DNA of 64,000 nucleotides from Halopseudomonas aestusnigri (GTDB lineage: Bacteria; Pseudomonadota; Gammaproteobacteria; Pseudomonadales; Pseudomonadaceae), in contig NZ_NBYK01000015.1 in assembly GCF_002197985.1 (NCBI RefSeq), forward strand, positions 17,205 to 81,204. The letters run 5' to 3'. Below are positions 16,950 to 26,250 of this stretch, in pieces (within the stretch, counting starts at the first letter, position 1; every line of letters starts with the position of its first letter). Both the position numbers and the translations under genes were made by a program. Under the pieces are notes generated by a model, which had not been told where the DNA came from, searched no databases, and was given only the letters and a program-made list of their open reading frames with translations.

Positions 16950-17939
16950 ATGAGTCTGCCCCCCGTGCTGCAAGGCAATCTGAGCTTGCCGGTCATCTGC
17001 TCGCCGCTGTTTATCATCTCCAACCCCGACCTGGTCATTGCCCAGTGCAAGGCCGGTGTTGTCGGCTCGTTTCCGGCCCTCAACGCGCGCCCGGCCGAAG
17101 TGCTGGACGAATGGCTGCAGCGCATTACCAGCGAGCTGGCGGACTACAAGGCGGCGAACCCGGATGCGGTGGTAGCGCCCTTTGCGGTCAACCAGATCGT
17201 GCACGGCAGCAACGACCGCCTGCAGCACGACGTCGAGCTGTGCGTGAAGTACAAGGTGCCGATCATCATCACCAGCCTGCGCGCACCCAATGACGTGGTT
17301 GGCCCGATTCACAGCTACGGCGGTCTGGTGTTCCACGATGTCATCAACGTCAAGCACGCCAAAAAGGCGATTGAAGCGGGTGTGGATGGTCTGATTCTGG
17401 TGTGTGCCGGCGCCGGTGGCCATGCCGGTCAGCTCAGCCCGTTCGCGCTGGTGTCGGAAATCCGTGCCTTCTACGATGGCCCGATCATTCTGTCCGGCTC
17501 GATTACCAAGGGTGAGCAGATTCTCGCGGCGCAGGCGATGGGCGCGGACCTGGCCTATATGGGCACCCGCTTTATCGCCACCCATGAAGCCAATGCCGAT
17601 GCGGCCTACAAGCAGATGCTGGTCGATACCACGGCTGACGATATCGTTTACAGCAACCTGTTTACCGGCGTGCACGGCAACTATCTGAAGCCCAGTATCG
17701 TCAATGCCGGCATGGACCCGGACAACCTGCCCGAAGGCGACAAGAGCAGCATGAAGTTCGGCTCCGGTGGCAGCAGCAAGAGCAAGGCCTGGCGCGATAT
17801 CTGGGGCGCAGGGCAGGGTGTCGGCAGCATCGCTGCGGTGACCTCGACCGCCGAGGCCGTCAGCCAGCTGGAGCGTGAATATCACGATGCGCAGGCGCGC
17901 CTGGCGCGTATTACCCAGCCGTTTGGCAGCAAGGCATGA
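16950..17939 (+). CDS. nitronate monooxygenase family FMN enzyme
   Basis: A 329-residue TIM-barrel flavoprotein of the nitronate monooxygenase / 2-nitropropane dioxygenase family. The N-terminus PVICSPLFIISNPDLVIAQC is typical. The flavin-site histidine loop is visible as CAGAGGHAGQLSPFALV, and the phosphate-binding part as LSGSITKGEQILAAQAMGAD followed by YMGTRF. It oxidises alkyl nitronates or related substrates using FMN and oxygen; the physiological substrate is unknown. CAAGGA precedes the start at 16950. Its stop overlaps the start of the acyl-CoA synthetase (ATGA). Confidence 0.88.
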   Translation: MSLPPVLQGNLSLPVICSPLFIISNPDLVIAQCKAGVVGSFPALNARPAEVLDEWLQRITSELADYKAANPDAVVAPFAVNQIVHGSNDRLQHDVELCVKYKVPIIITSLRAPNDVVGPIHSYGGLVFHDVINVKHAKKAIEAGVDGLILVCAGAGGHAGQLSPFALVSEIRAFYDGPIILSGSITKGEQILAAQAMGADLAYMGTRFIATHEANADAAYKQMLVDTTADDIVYSNLFTGVHGNYLKPSIVNAGMDPDNLPEGDKSSMKFGSGGSSKSKAWRDIWGAGQGVGSIAAVTSTAEAVSQLEREYHDAQARLARITQPFGSKA

Positions 17940-19420
17940 CTGCTGCACTGGTTTGCGGCGAGCTGCGCCGCGACGGGGAGGAGGTTGCGCAGCGGGGGCT
18001 GCGGCTGGCCGGTGGGCTGGCCCGAATGGGTATCGAGGATGGCGATGTCATCGCCGTGATGCTGCGTAACGGCCCGGCGTTTATTGATGCGATCCTGAGC
18101 TGTCAGACCGCGGGCTGCTTCTACTGCCCGATCAACTGGCACTTCAAGGGCGATGAGGTGGCCTACCTGCTGAACGACTCGGCGGCCAAGGTGCTGATTG
18201 TCGAGGCTGATCTGCTGGCCACGCTGGATGGCGCGATTCCGGTGGGCGTGCAGGTGCTGGTGGTTGGTGCCGGTGCTGAGGATGCGCGTGACTACGAAGG
18301 CTGGCTGGCGCAGCAAGCGCCATACGACGGTCCCGAGCGCACGCCGCGGGCGCACATGGCCTACACCTCGGGTACCACCGGGCGCCCGAAGGGGGTAGTG
18401 CGGCTGGCGCCACCGCCGGAGGCGCGCGCTCAGATGGCCGAGCATATGCGTGAGCTGTGCCGGATTGCCTGGGGCATTACCCCCGGCACCCGCGCGCTGG
18501 TGACCGCGCCGCTGTATCACAGCGCGCCAACGTCCTATGCCCAGCAGGCGATCCAGCAGGCTGAGACGCTGGTGGTCATGCCGCGCTTCGATGCCGAACA
18601 GACGCTGGCGCTGATCGAACAGTACCGGATCGAGACCGTCTATCTGGTGCCGATCATGTACGTCCGCCTGCTGCGTCTGCCGGCCGAGGTGCGGGCCAAG
18701 TACGATATTTCGTCTGTGCGCTTTGTTGCCTCGACCGGCGCGCCCTGCGCTCCGGACGTTAAACAGGCGATGCTCGACTGGTGGGGCGACGTGATTTTTG
18801 AAACCTACGCCTCCAGTGAGACCGGCATGATCACCCTGCAAGACCCCCAGTCGGCGCGGCGCAAGCCGGGCAGCGTCGGTCGGCCCATCGGTGACACGCG
18901 GATTCGCATCGTCAGCGAAGACGGTCGCGAGTGCGGCGTGGGTGAGCCGGGCGTGATCTATGTGCGTCAGCCGATGGTGCCGGACTTCACCTATCTGAAC
19001 AACGAAGCGGCTCGCGCCAAGGCCGGATTGGACGATCTGGCAACCGTCGGTGATATCGGCTACCTCGATGCCGACGGGTACCTGTATGTCTGTGACCGCC
19101 AGTCCGACATGGTGATCTCCGGTGGCGTGAACATCTATCCGGCGGAAATCGAGCATGTGCTGATCACCCTGCCCGGGGTGCGCGACTGTGCGGTATTCGG
19201 TATCCCGGACGCGGAGTACGGTGAGTCTCTGATGGCCGTGGTGGCTGTTTCTGACCCGGCGCTGAATGAAGCTGCGATTCAGGCGTTTATCCGCAGCAAC
19301 ATGGCCGGGTACAAGGTGCCCGGGCGGGTCGAGCTGGTCGATGTGCTGCCCCGGGATGACAACGGCAAGGTCGCCAAGCGCAGGCTGCGTGACAGTTACC
19401 TGACGGCTCCCGTGCCTTGA
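17936..19420 (+). CDS. AMP-binding acyl-CoA synthetase
   Basis: A 494-residue adenylate-forming enzyme. The AMP-binding P-loop reads YTSGTTGRPKGVVR, the core A5 region YASSETGMI, the A7 region GDIGYLD, A8 DRQSDMVISGGVNIYPAEIE, and the catalytic lysine near the C-terminus in DDNGKVAKRRL. It activates a carboxylic acid to the acyl-CoA through an acyl-AMP; chain length cannot be read. It is translationally coupled to the nitronate monooxygenase, implying a shared catabolic pathway under the LysR regulator. Confidence 0.9.
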   Translation: MTAALVCGELRRDGEEVAQRGLRLAGGLARMGIEDGDVIAVMLRNGPAFIDAILSCQTAGCFYCPINWHFKGDEVAYLLNDSAAKVLIVEADLLATLDGAIPVGVQVLVVGAGAEDARDYEGWLAQQAPYDGPERTPRAHMAYTSGTTGRPKGVVRLAPPPEARAQMAEHMRELCRIAWGITPGTRALVTAPLYHSAPTSYAQQAIQQAETLVVMPRFDAEQTLALIEQYRIETVYLVPIMYVRLLRLPAEVRAKYDISSVRFVASTGAPCAPDVKQAMLDWWGDVIFETYASSETGMITLQDPQSARRKPGSVGRPIGDTRIRIVSEDGRECGVGEPGVIYVRQPMVPDFTYLNNEAARAKAGLDDLATVGDIGYLDADGYLYVCDRQSDMVISGGVNIYPAEIEHVLITLPGVRDCAVFGIPDAEYGESLMAVVAVSDPALNEAAIQAFIRSNMAGYKVPGRVELVDVLPRDDNGKVAKRRLRDSYLTAPVP

Positions 19421-19442
19421 CGGGTGCGACAATCTGGTAGTT

Positions 19443-19462
19443 GAAATGTAATGACACATTTC
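19443..19462. promoter_or_regulatory. 20-bp palindrome upstream of nrdR
   Basis: Perfect 7-bp arms GAAATGT and ACATTTC separated by 6 bases, between the acyl-CoA synthetase stop and its terminator hairpin. It looks like a dimeric operator, but the regulator is unknown. Confidence 0.35.
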
Positions 19463-19467
19463 ATCCG

Positions 19468-19502
19468 CGGCCTACAAAGAGGTAAGATGTAGGCCGTTTT
19501 TT
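19468..19502 (+). terminator. intrinsic terminator after the acyl-CoA synthetase gene
   Basis: Arms CGGCCTAC and GTAGGCCG (8 bp) followed by six T residues. Confidence 0.8.
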
Positions 19503-19522
19503 ATTCACCTGGGAAAACCTGC

Positions 19523-19996
19523 ATGCATTGTCCATTCTGTGGCGCCCATGACACCAAGGTGATCGACTCCCGCCTTGTGGCCGAGGGCGATCAGGTGCGC
19601 CGGCGACGCGAATGTTTGGCCTGTCAGGAGCGTTTTACCACCTTCGAGACCGCCGAGCTGGTGTTGCCACGGGTCATCAAACAGGACGGGCGGCGTCAGC
19701 CCTTCGACGAGGACAAGCTGCGCGCCGGTCTTCAGCGTGCGCTGGAGAAACGCCCGGTCAGCGTCGAGCAGATCGAAGCGGCCATTGGTCATATCAAGCA
19801 CCGTTTGCGGGCGACCGGTGAGCGCGAGGTCAAGGCGCTGGCTGTCGGCGAGATGGTCATGCGCGAGCTGAAACAGCTCGACGAAGTCGCCTATATCCGC
19901 TTCGCGTCCGTTTATCGCCGTTTCCAGGACCTCAATCAGTTCCGTGAAGAGATCGAGCGTCTGGCTCGGCGCGATCAGGACGAATCCGATGCCTGA
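19523..19996 (+). CDS. nrdR: transcriptional repressor NrdR
   Basis: A 157-residue repressor of ribonucleotide reductase genes. The N-terminal zinc ribbon has four cysteines (MHCPFCG and CLACQERF), followed by the ATP-cone domain ([20 protein letters not shown]). It senses (d)ATP and binds NrdR boxes. It heads the riboflavin cluster; the ribD start lies within its last codons, so the two are cotranslated. Confidence 0.97.
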   Translation: MHCPFCGAHDTKVIDSRLVAEGDQVRRRRECLACQERFTTFETAELVLPRVIKQDGRRQPFDEDKLRAGLQRALEKRPVSVEQIEAAIGHIKHRLRATGEREVKALAVGEMVMRELKQLDEVAYIRFASVYRRFQDLNQFREEIERLARRDQDESDA

Positions 19997-21119
19997 GTGG
20001 AGCGCGGCAGACCGGGAGTGGATGAGCCGGGCATTGATGCTCGCCGAGCGGGGTGTCTACACCACCGAACCCAACCCGCGGGTCGGCTGCGTGCTGGTTG
20101 CTGACGGCCGGATCGTCGGCGAAGGCTGGCATGTTCGGGCCGGTGAAGGCCATGCCGAAGTAAACGCGCTGGCGCAGGCCGGCGATCTGGCGCGCGGCGC
20201 AACCGCCTACGTTACCCTTGAACCCTGCAGCCATTTCGGTCGCACGCCGCCGTGCGCCGATGCGCTGGTCAAGGCTGGCGTCAGCCGCGTGGTGGCCGCC
20301 ATGCAGGACCCCAATCCGCAGGTTGCCGGCAATGGCCTGAACCGGCTGCGCGAAGCCGGCATCGAGGTCAGCTGCGGGCTGCTCGAAGCGCAGGCGCAGG
20401 CACTCAATCCCGGTTTTATCAAACGCATGCAGCAGGGGCTGCCCTGGGTGCGGGTCAAGCTGGCGATGAGCCTCGATGGCCGTACCGCCATGGCCAGCGG
20501 TGAAAGCAAATGGATTACCGGCCCGGCGGCGCGCGCCGATGTGCAGCGCCTGCGGGCGCGCAGCGGGGCGGTGGTCAGCGGTGCCGACAGCGTGCTGCTC
20601 GACGATTCTGCTCTGACCGTGCGGGCCGCTGAACTCGGCTTGCCGGCCGCAGAGGCGGCCGCTGCCGCCGAGCGCCAGCCGCTGCGCGTGCTGATCGACA
20701 GCCTGCGCCGGGTTCCGCTCGATCAGCGCTTTTTCCGTGAAACGGGGTCAACGCTGGTTATCAGCACCAGTGCAGAACAGGCTGCCGACGATTATCGAGC
20801 TGCCGGCAGCGAACTGCTGGCGGTCCCCGGTGCAGATGGCAAGGTCGATCTGCACGCGGTGCTGCAGACCCTCGCCGGGCGAGGCTGCAATGAGGTGCTG
20901 GTGGAAGCCGGCGCCGGCCTGTCTGGTGCCTTCTGGCGTGCCGGGCTGGTGGATGAACTGATTGTGTATATGGCGCCGCGCCTGCTCGGAAGTCAGGCGC
21001 GGCCGTTGATGCAGTTGCCCTTCGAAAGCATGAGTGAGGCGATGGATGTTGCCATCGTCGACATGCGCGCAATTGGCCAAGACTGGCGCATCACGGCACG
21101 ACCGATTTTCCCTTCCTGA
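19989..21119 (+). CDS. ribD: bifunctional pyrimidine deaminase / reductase RibD
   Basis: A 376-residue bifunctional enzyme for the second and third steps of riboflavin synthesis. The N-terminal deaminase has the zinc site HAEVNAL and [11 protein letters not shown]; the C-terminal reductase begins around [20 protein letters not shown] with [18 protein letters not shown]. The start at 19989 overlaps nrdR by 8 bases. An antiporter gene (nhaD) lies between it and ribE, an unusual interruption. Confidence 0.96.
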   Translation: MPEWSAADREWMSRALMLAERGVYTTEPNPRVGCVLVADGRIVGEGWHVRAGEGHAEVNALAQAGDLARGATAYVTLEPCSHFGRTPPCADALVKAGVSRVVAAMQDPNPQVAGNGLNRLREAGIEVSCGLLEAQAQALNPGFIKRMQQGLPWVRVKLAMSLDGRTAMASGESKWITGPAARADVQRLRARSGAVVSGADSVLLDDSALTVRAAELGLPAAEAAAAAERQPLRVLIDSLRRVPLDQRFFRETGSTLVISTSAEQAADDYRAAGSELLAVPGADGKVDLHAVLQTLAGRGCNEVLVEAGAGLSGAFWRAGLVDELIVYMAPRLLGSQARPLMQLPFESMSEAMDVAIVDMRAIGQDWRITARPIFPS

Positions 21120-21131
21120 GAGTGTAAGACA

Positions 21132-22388
21132 ATGCAAAGTAGTGTGCAGATACTGCTGTGGATCATGGCGGTAGTGGCCTTTTTGGGGGTCGTGCTGGAA
21201 GAAGTCATCCACGTCAACAAGGCCAAGGTGGTGCTGCTGTTCGGGGCGCTGTCCTGGCTGGTGCTGTTTATCGCGGCGCCAAGCGATGCGGTACGGGAGC
21301 ATGTGCAGGAGGCTCTCAACGAGAACATCACCGATATCGCCAGCCTCTGGCTGTTCCTGCTGGCAACCATGACCTTCGTCGCCTATCTCAACAAGAAGGG
21401 GCTGATCGAAAACGTCATCTATCGCATCCTCCCCGGACGCATTACCGAGCGCAAGCTGCTGTTTCTGACCGGCGTATTCTGTTTTGTCTTTTCCTCCATC
21501 GCCGACAATATCACTGCCACCCTGGTGTCGGTGGCGCTGGTGCTGAGTCTCAATCTGGAGCTGCGCAAGATGCTGCGCTTCGCCACGCTGGTGGTGTTCG
21601 CGGTGAACTCCGGCGGTGTCGCGATGATCACCGGTGACGTCACCACGCTGATGATCTTTATGGCCGACAAGGTCGAGATAACCAACCTGCTGCTGCTCAG
21701 TGCCCCGGCGCTGCTGGCCGTGCTGCTGCTGGCCGCTTTGCTGTCGATCGGCATGGGCAACGAGGTCATTATCGAAAAGAGCCAGCTGCACGAACTGCGC
21801 GGTGTCGATCAGGTAATCGGTGCGCTGTTCCTGCTGACCATCCTCGCAACCATCCTGCTCAGCCTGTTCTTTGCGATCCCGCCGGTGCTGACGTTTCTGA
21901 CCGGTCTGGCGCTGATGTTCTTGATTGCACGGTTTTTCAATGAAGACATTGATGCAGATCCGATTCTGGAGTACATCCGCGTTATCGAGTTTGAGACGCT
22001 GCTGTTCTTCCTCGGCGTGCTGCTGCTGGTTGGCATGCTCCAGTACATCGGTACGCTGCAGAACCTGACCGCCCTTTACGACGTTATGCCGACCCTGCTG
22101 GCCAACTTCCTGATGGGCATGCTGTCGGCTCTGATCGATAACGTGCCGCTGACCGCTGCACTGCTCAAAGCCGACCTGCAGATGAGCGTCGCCGACTGGA
22201 TGGGCCTGACCTACGCTGTCGGTGTGGGCGGTTCCCTGCTTATAATTGGCTCCGCTGCCGGCATCGTTGCCATGAGCAAGATGCCCGGCCTGACATTCAT
22301 TACCTACCTGCGCAGCTTTGGACTGTTGCTGATGGCCTTTGCCTTCGGTTTCATTGCTGTCTACGGTCTGGGTCTGCTGGTCTCCTGA
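21132..22388 (+). CDS. nhaD: Na+/H+ antiporter NhaD
   Basis: A 418-residue membrane protein of the ion transporter superfamily with about 12 hydrophobic segments. Family landmarks are EEVIHVNKAKVVLLFG near the N-terminus, SSIADNITATLVSVAL and the later SALIDNVPLTAALLKAD, two helix-break regions typical of NhaD, followed by GGSLLIIGSAAG. It expels sodium in exchange for protons. It sits between ribD and ribE on the same strand with 12- and 27-base gaps, and is probably cotranscribed with the riboflavin genes. Confidence 0.92.
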   Translation: MQSSVQILLWIMAVVAFLGVVLEEVIHVNKAKVVLLFGALSWLVLFIAAPSDAVREHVQEALNENITDIASLWLFLLATMTFVAYLNKKGLIENVIYRILPGRITERKLLFLTGVFCFVFSSIADNITATLVSVALVLSLNLELRKMLRFATLVVFAVNSGGVAMITGDVTTLMIFMADKVEITNLLLLSAPALLAVLLLAALLSIGMGNEVIIEKSQLHELRGVDQVIGALFLLTILATILLSLFFAIPPVLTFLTGLALMFLIARFFNEDIDADPILEYIRVIEFETLLFFLGVLLLVGMLQYIGTLQNLTALYDVMPTLLANFLMGMLSALIDNVPLTAALLKADLQMSVADWMGLTYAVGVGGSLLIIGSAAGIVAMSKMPGLTFITYLRSFGLLLMAFAFGFIAVYGLGLLVS

Positions 22389-22415
22389 CCGGCAACGGCG
22401 AAAGCGAGGCAATTC

Positions 22416-23078
22416 ATGTTTACCGGCATTATCGAAGCGGTTGGTCAGATTCAGAGCATGCAGCCCAAGGGCGGCGATGTGCGTCTGTATGTGCGCACCG
22501 GCAAGCTGGATCTCGGGGACGTCAAACTGGGCGACAGCATCGCGGTCAACGGCGTTTGCCTGACCGCCGTTGAATTGCCCGGTGATGGTTTCTGGGCTGA
22601 CGTCAGCCAGGAAACTATCCGCCGTACCGCGCTCTCTACCCTGAAGCCGGGCAGCCGGGTCAACCTGGAAAAGGCGCTGACGCCGACCACACGTCTGGGC
22701 GGTCATCTGGTCAGTGGCCATGTTGACGGGGTGGGCAAGGTATTGTCCCTTCATCAGGACGCCCGCTCCTGGCACTTCCGGGTTGAGGCGCCAGCCGAGC
22801 TGGCCAAATATATTGCCCATAAAGGCTCTATTACCGTCGACGGCACCAGCCTGACCGTCAACGCGGTGGAAGGTGCGGTCTTCCACCTGAACATCGTTCC
22901 GCACACCCTGCAGGAAACCGTCATGGGCGATTACCAGCCCGGCACCATCGTCAACCTGGAAGTGGATCTGATCGCCCGTTATCTGGAGCGTCTGCTGCTG
23001 GGCGAAAAAGCCGCCGAGCCGACCTCTACCGGCATCAGCATGGCGTTTCTGGCCGAAAACGGTTTCCTCAAGTCCTGA
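22416..23078 (+). CDS. ribE: riboflavin synthase alpha subunit
   Basis: A 220-residue enzyme that dismutates two lumazine molecules to riboflavin. It shows the two tandem lumazine-binding repeats: the N-terminal MFTGIIEAVGQI with SIAVNGVCLTA, and the second with LGGHLVSGHVDGVG and SITVDGTSLTVN. Length matches the family. It lies 24 bases before ribB. The same gene is called ribC in some Pseudomonas annotations. Confidence 0.96.
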   Translation: MFTGIIEAVGQIQSMQPKGGDVRLYVRTGKLDLGDVKLGDSIAVNGVCLTAVELPGDGFWADVSQETIRRTALSTLKPGSRVNLEKALTPTTRLGGHLVSGHVDGVGKVLSLHQDARSWHFRVEAPAELAKYIAHKGSITVDGTSLTVNAVEGAVFHLNIVPHTLQETVMGDYQPGTIVNLEVDLIARYLERLLLGEKAAEPTSTGISMAFLAENGFLKS

Positions 23079-23102
23079 TATAACCAGCCCCCGGAGGGCC
23101 GG

Positions 23103-24197
23103 ATGAAACTGAACAGCATCGAAGAACTGATCGAAGATATTCGCGCCGGCAAGATGGTCATCCTGATGGATGACGAAGACCGCGAGAACGAGGGCGACCT
23201 GATCATGGCCGCCGAGGCCTGCCAGGCCGAGCACATCAACTTCATGGCCCGCTACGGCCGTGGCCTGATCTGCATGCCGATGAGTCTGGAGCGCTGCGAG
23301 CGGTTGAAGCTGCCATTGATGGTGCAGCGCAACGGCTCCGGTTTTGGCACCAAGTTTACCGTTTCCATCGAGGCTGCCGTTGGCGTCAGCACCGGTATTT
23401 CCGCCGCTGACCGCGCGCGCACCGTCCAGGCTGCTGCCGCGCCGGATGCGACCGCCGATGACATCGTCAGCCCTGGCCACATCTTTCCGCTGATGGCGCA
23501 GCCGGGCGGCGTACTGGCGCGTGCCGGGCATACCGAGGCGTCCTGCGATCTGGCCCGCATGGCCGGGTTTGGCGAGTCGGCGGTGATCTGCGAGATCATG
23601 AACGACGACGGCAGCATGTCGCGTCGCCCGGAGCTGGAAGAGTTTGCCAAGCAGCATGACATCAAGATCGGCACCATCGCAGATCTGATTCACTACCGTC
23701 TGCTCAACGAGCGCACGGTTGAACGTGTCGACGAGCAGCTGCTGAGCAGCGAGCTGGGCCAGTTCAACCTGGTCGCCTATCGTGATCGCACCGAAGATCT
23801 GGTACACCTTGCGCTGACGCTCGGCACCATTGAGCCGGAAGAGCCGACGCTGGTTCGCGTGCACAACGTGGATCCGCTGCGCGATCTGTTCCTGGTGCCC
23901 GAGGCCGGGCGCTGGAGCCTGCAGGAAGCGATGCGCCGGGTGGCGGCTGAAGGCCGTGGTGTGGTGCTCATGCTGGGTAATCAGGTCGATTCGGCTGCGC
24001 TGCTGGAGCACGTCAGCAACCTGGGGACCGGCAACGCGGCGGCACGCCGTCCGTCGACCTATAATACCGTCGGGGCCGGTTCGCAGATCCTGCGCGATCT
24101 GGGTGTGCGCAAGATGCGCCTGCTTTCCAGCCCGATGAAGTTCAACGCCATATCCGGCTTTGACCTGGAAGTAGTAGAATACCTGCCCTGCGACTGA
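23103..24197 (+). CDS. ribB: 3,4-dihydroxy-2-butanone 4-phosphate synthase with degenerate GTP cyclohydrolase II domain
   Basis: A 364-residue protein. Residues 1-200 are an intact DHBP synthase ([51 protein letters not shown]). The C-terminal half follows the GTP cyclohydrolase II layout ([27 protein letters not shown]), but the three zinc cysteines and the SECLTGD and RCDCG motifs are absent, so it cannot perform that reaction. This RibBX arrangement is known in Pseudomonas and Shewanella. The separate ribA at 27.5 kb supplies the missing activity. GGAGGG precedes the start. Confidence 0.95.
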   Translation: MKLNSIEELIEDIRAGKMVILMDDEDRENEGDLIMAAEACQAEHINFMARYGRGLICMPMSLERCERLKLPLMVQRNGSGFGTKFTVSIEAAVGVSTGISAADRARTVQAAAAPDATADDIVSPGHIFPLMAQPGGVLARAGHTEASCDLARMAGFGESAVICEIMNDDGSMSRRPELEEFAKQHDIKIGTIADLIHYRLLNERTVERVDEQLLSSELGQFNLVAYRDRTEDLVHLALTLGTIEPEEPTLVRVHNVDPLRDLFLVPEAGRWSLQEAMRRVAAEGRGVVLMLGNQVDSAALLEHVSNLGTGNAAARRPSTYNTVGAGSQILRDLGVRKMRLLSSPMKFNAISGFDLEVVEYLPCD

Positions 24198-24291
24198 CCC
24201 ATTGGCGAGAAAACGCAGGTAGGTTTCGTCACCCATTTGATTCACGGCAGCGCCCAGAGCCCTGCCGGTTCTTTATACAGAGAGATTGTTC

Positions 24292-24768
24292 ATGACTGCT
24301 ATCCGTACCATCGAAGGTGATTTTGTAACTGGCCAAGGCCGCTATGCACTGGTCGTTGGCCGGTTCAACAGCTTTGTGGTGGAAAGCCTGGTAGAGGGCG
24401 CGGTAGACGCGCTCAAGCGCCACGGTGTCAAGGAGTCAGACATCACCATCGTGCGTGTTCCCGGCGCCTTTGAAATTCCGCTGATGGTCAAGAAAATCGC
24501 TGACCTCAAGCAGTACGACGCCATTGTCACTCTGGGCGCCGTTATTCGTGGCGGTACCCCGCACTTCGAATACGTTGCCGGCGAATGCGTCAAGGGCGTG
24601 GGTGCGGTATCTCTGGAGTACGGAATTCCGGTTGCCTTCGGCGTGCTGACAGTCGACAGCATTGAGCAGGCCATCGAGCGTTCCGGCACCAAGGCTGGTA
24701 ACAAAGGCGCTGAAGCGGCCATGTCTGCGTATGAAATGGTCAGCGTCATCAAGCAGCTGGAGGCCTGA
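24292..24768 (+). CDS. ribH: 6,7-dimethyl-8-ribityllumazine synthase
   Basis: A 158-residue enzyme of the penultimate riboflavin step. Typical segments: [56 protein letters not shown] and [20 protein letters not shown], with the catalytic His in HFEYV. It forms large oligomers around riboflavin synthase. The 94-base spacer after ribB was checked for an FMN riboswitch, and none was recognised. Its stop overlaps nusB (TGATG). Confidence 0.96.
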   Translation: MTAIRTIEGDFVTGQGRYALVVGRFNSFVVESLVEGAVDALKRHGVKESDITIVRVPGAFEIPLMVKKIADLKQYDAIVTLGAVIRGGTPHFEYVAGECVKGVGAVSLEYGIPVAFGVLTVDSIEQAIERSGTKAGNKGAEAAMSAYEMVSVIKQLEA

Positions 24769-25244
24769 TGGACGATCAGCAGAGTTCCCCCGCAGCTGGC
24801 CGACCCAAGGCGTCGGCCCGTCGCAAGGCACGCAGTCTGGCGATGCAGGCGCTGTACTCCTGGCACATGGCTGATTTGCCGGTGTTTGATATCGAGGCGC
24901 AGTTTCGCACCGACAACGATTTCAGCAAGGTGGATAGTGCGTATTTCCACGAGCTGCTGACCGGTGTGCCGCGCAACCTCGGTGACATCGACGATGAGCT
25001 GAGTCGTGTGCTGGATCGGGACATCAAGGATGTTGATCCGGTTGAGCTGAGCGTACTGCGCATCGGCGTCTACGAGCTGCTCAAGCGCATCGATGTGCCG
25101 TATCGCGTGGTCATCAACGAAGCCATCGAGATGGCCAAGTCGTTCGGTGCTACCGACGGTCACAAGTACGTCAACGGCATCCTCGACAAGCTGGCTCCGC
25201 GCCTGCGCAAGGCCGAAGTCGGTGCCGCCCGCAAGGGACGCTGA
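24768..25244 (+). CDS. nusB: transcription antitermination factor NusB
   Basis: A 158-residue all-helical protein that, with NusE, binds boxA RNA for rRNA antitermination. Signature stretches: [56 protein letters not shown] and [15 protein letters not shown]. The N-terminus carries a short basic extension ([11 protein letters not shown]). The ribH-nusB-thiL order is conserved in gammaproteobacteria. Confidence 0.96.
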   Translation: MDDQQSSPAAGRPKASARRKARSLAMQALYSWHMADLPVFDIEAQFRTDNDFSKVDSAYFHELLTGVPRNLGDIDDELSRVLDRDIKDVDPVELSVLRIGVYELLKRIDVPYRVVINEAIEMAKSFGATDGHKYVNGILDKLAPRLRKAEVGAARKGR

Positions 25245-25254
25245 TCGACCGGCC

Positions 25255-26250
25255 ATGGCGCTGGACGAGTTTGATCTGATCGCCCGTTACTTTCGCACTG
25301 CGCGTCTGGAACGGGCTGTCGATGCCAGCGCTACTGTCCTCGGCATCGGCGACGATGCCGCAGTGCTGCAGGCCGCTGCCGGGCAGCAACTGGTCATTTC
25401 TACCGACACCCTGGTTGAGGGTGTGCATTTCCCCAAAGACTGTCCCGCCGCCGAACTGGGCTATCGCGCCCTGGCGGTAGCGGTCAGTGACCTGGCGGCG
25501 ATGGCCGCGTCTCCTCTTGGGTTTACCCTCGCGCTGAGCCTGCCGCAGGCGACGCCCGGCTGGCTGCAGGCGTTTTCCAGTGGTCTGGCCGACGCCGCCC
25601 GCGATGCCGGCATCAATCTGATTGGTGGTGACACCACCCGCGGCCCACTCAATATTGGCGTCACCGTGCTTGGTCAGGTGCCTGCCGGGCAGGCGCTGAC
25701 TCGCTCCGGCGCTCGCCCCGGCGATCTGCTTTGCGTCGGCGGCAGTCTGGGTGATGGCGCTGCCGGGCTGGAGATCGTGCTTGGCAAGCCGCTGCCCGCG
25801 GGCTTGCCGATGGCTGCTCAGGATTACTTGCATCGCCGGTTCTGGCGGCCTCTGCCGCAGCTTGCGTTGGGGCAGCTGCTGCGCGGGGTCGCTACTGCCG
25901 GTCTGGATATTTCCGATGGCCTGCTGGCCGATGCCGGGCATATCGCCAGTGCCAGTGGTGTGCGTTTACTGATCAACGGTCCGCAACTGCCGATGTCCGA
26001 TGCCCTGCGCAGCTGGTCCGAGCGTCAGCAGCTCGACTGGATGCTGCGTGGTGGCGACGACTACGTGCTGCTGTTTACCCTGCCGCGTGCCGCCCGGTCG
26101 CAGCTGGAGCGCTGGCGTGCGGCGGGTCATGCGGTCTGCGTTATTGGCGAGGTACAGGGCGGGCAGGGGGTTCAGCTGGACCTCGGGCTGGGGCCGAAAC
26201 CCATCGATGGCCCGGCCGGCTATCAACATTTCAGGAGCACGGATGACTGA
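25255..26250 (+). CDS. thiL: thiamine-monophosphate kinase
   Basis: A 331-residue kinase making thiamine pyrophosphate from the monophosphate. Motifs include the N-terminal EFDLIARYF, the metal-binding GIGDDAAVLQ, STDTLVEGVHF, ALAVAVSDLAAMAA, LIGGDTTRGPLNI and DISDGLLADAGHIA. The start at 25255 is the first ATG giving the family N-terminus MALDEFDLIARYF. It overlaps pgpA by 8 bases. Confidence 0.95.
   Translation: MALDEFDLIARYFRTARLERAVDASATVLGIGDDAAVLQAAAGQQLVISTDTLVEGVHFPKDCPAAELGYRALAVAVSDLAAMAASPLGFTLALSLPQATPGWLQAFSSGLADAARDAGINLIGGDTTRGPLNIGVTVLGQVPAGQALTRSGARPGDLLCVGGSLGDGAAGLEIVLGKPLPAGLPMAAQDYLHRRFWRPLPQLALGQLLRGVATAGLDISDGLLADAGHIASASGVRLLINGPQLPMSDALRSWSERQQLDWMLRGGDDYVLLFTLPRAARSQLERWRAAGHAVCVIGEVQGGQGVQLDLGLGPKPIDGPAGYQHFRSTDD

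Noticed and set aside
16431..17948. A 505-codon minus-strand frame covering the nitronate monooxygenase gene and part of the LysR gene
   Set aside because: It spans two recognised genes in the wrong frame and shows no domain of its own.
17882..19459. A 525-codon minus-strand frame opposite the acyl-CoA synthetase
   Set aside because: It has antisense composition, and the plus-strand gene has all the adenylation motifs.
20748..24245. A 1165-codon open frame on the minus strand opposite ribD-nhaD-ribE-ribB
   Set aside because: Its translation is Gln- and His-rich low-complexity text typical of the antisense of GC-rich genes, and four well-identified genes lie on the other strand.
24198..24291. 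Possible FMN riboswitch upstream of ribH
   Set aside because: None of the conserved RFN-element sequences could be recognised in this spacer or before ribD, ribE, ribB or ribA.
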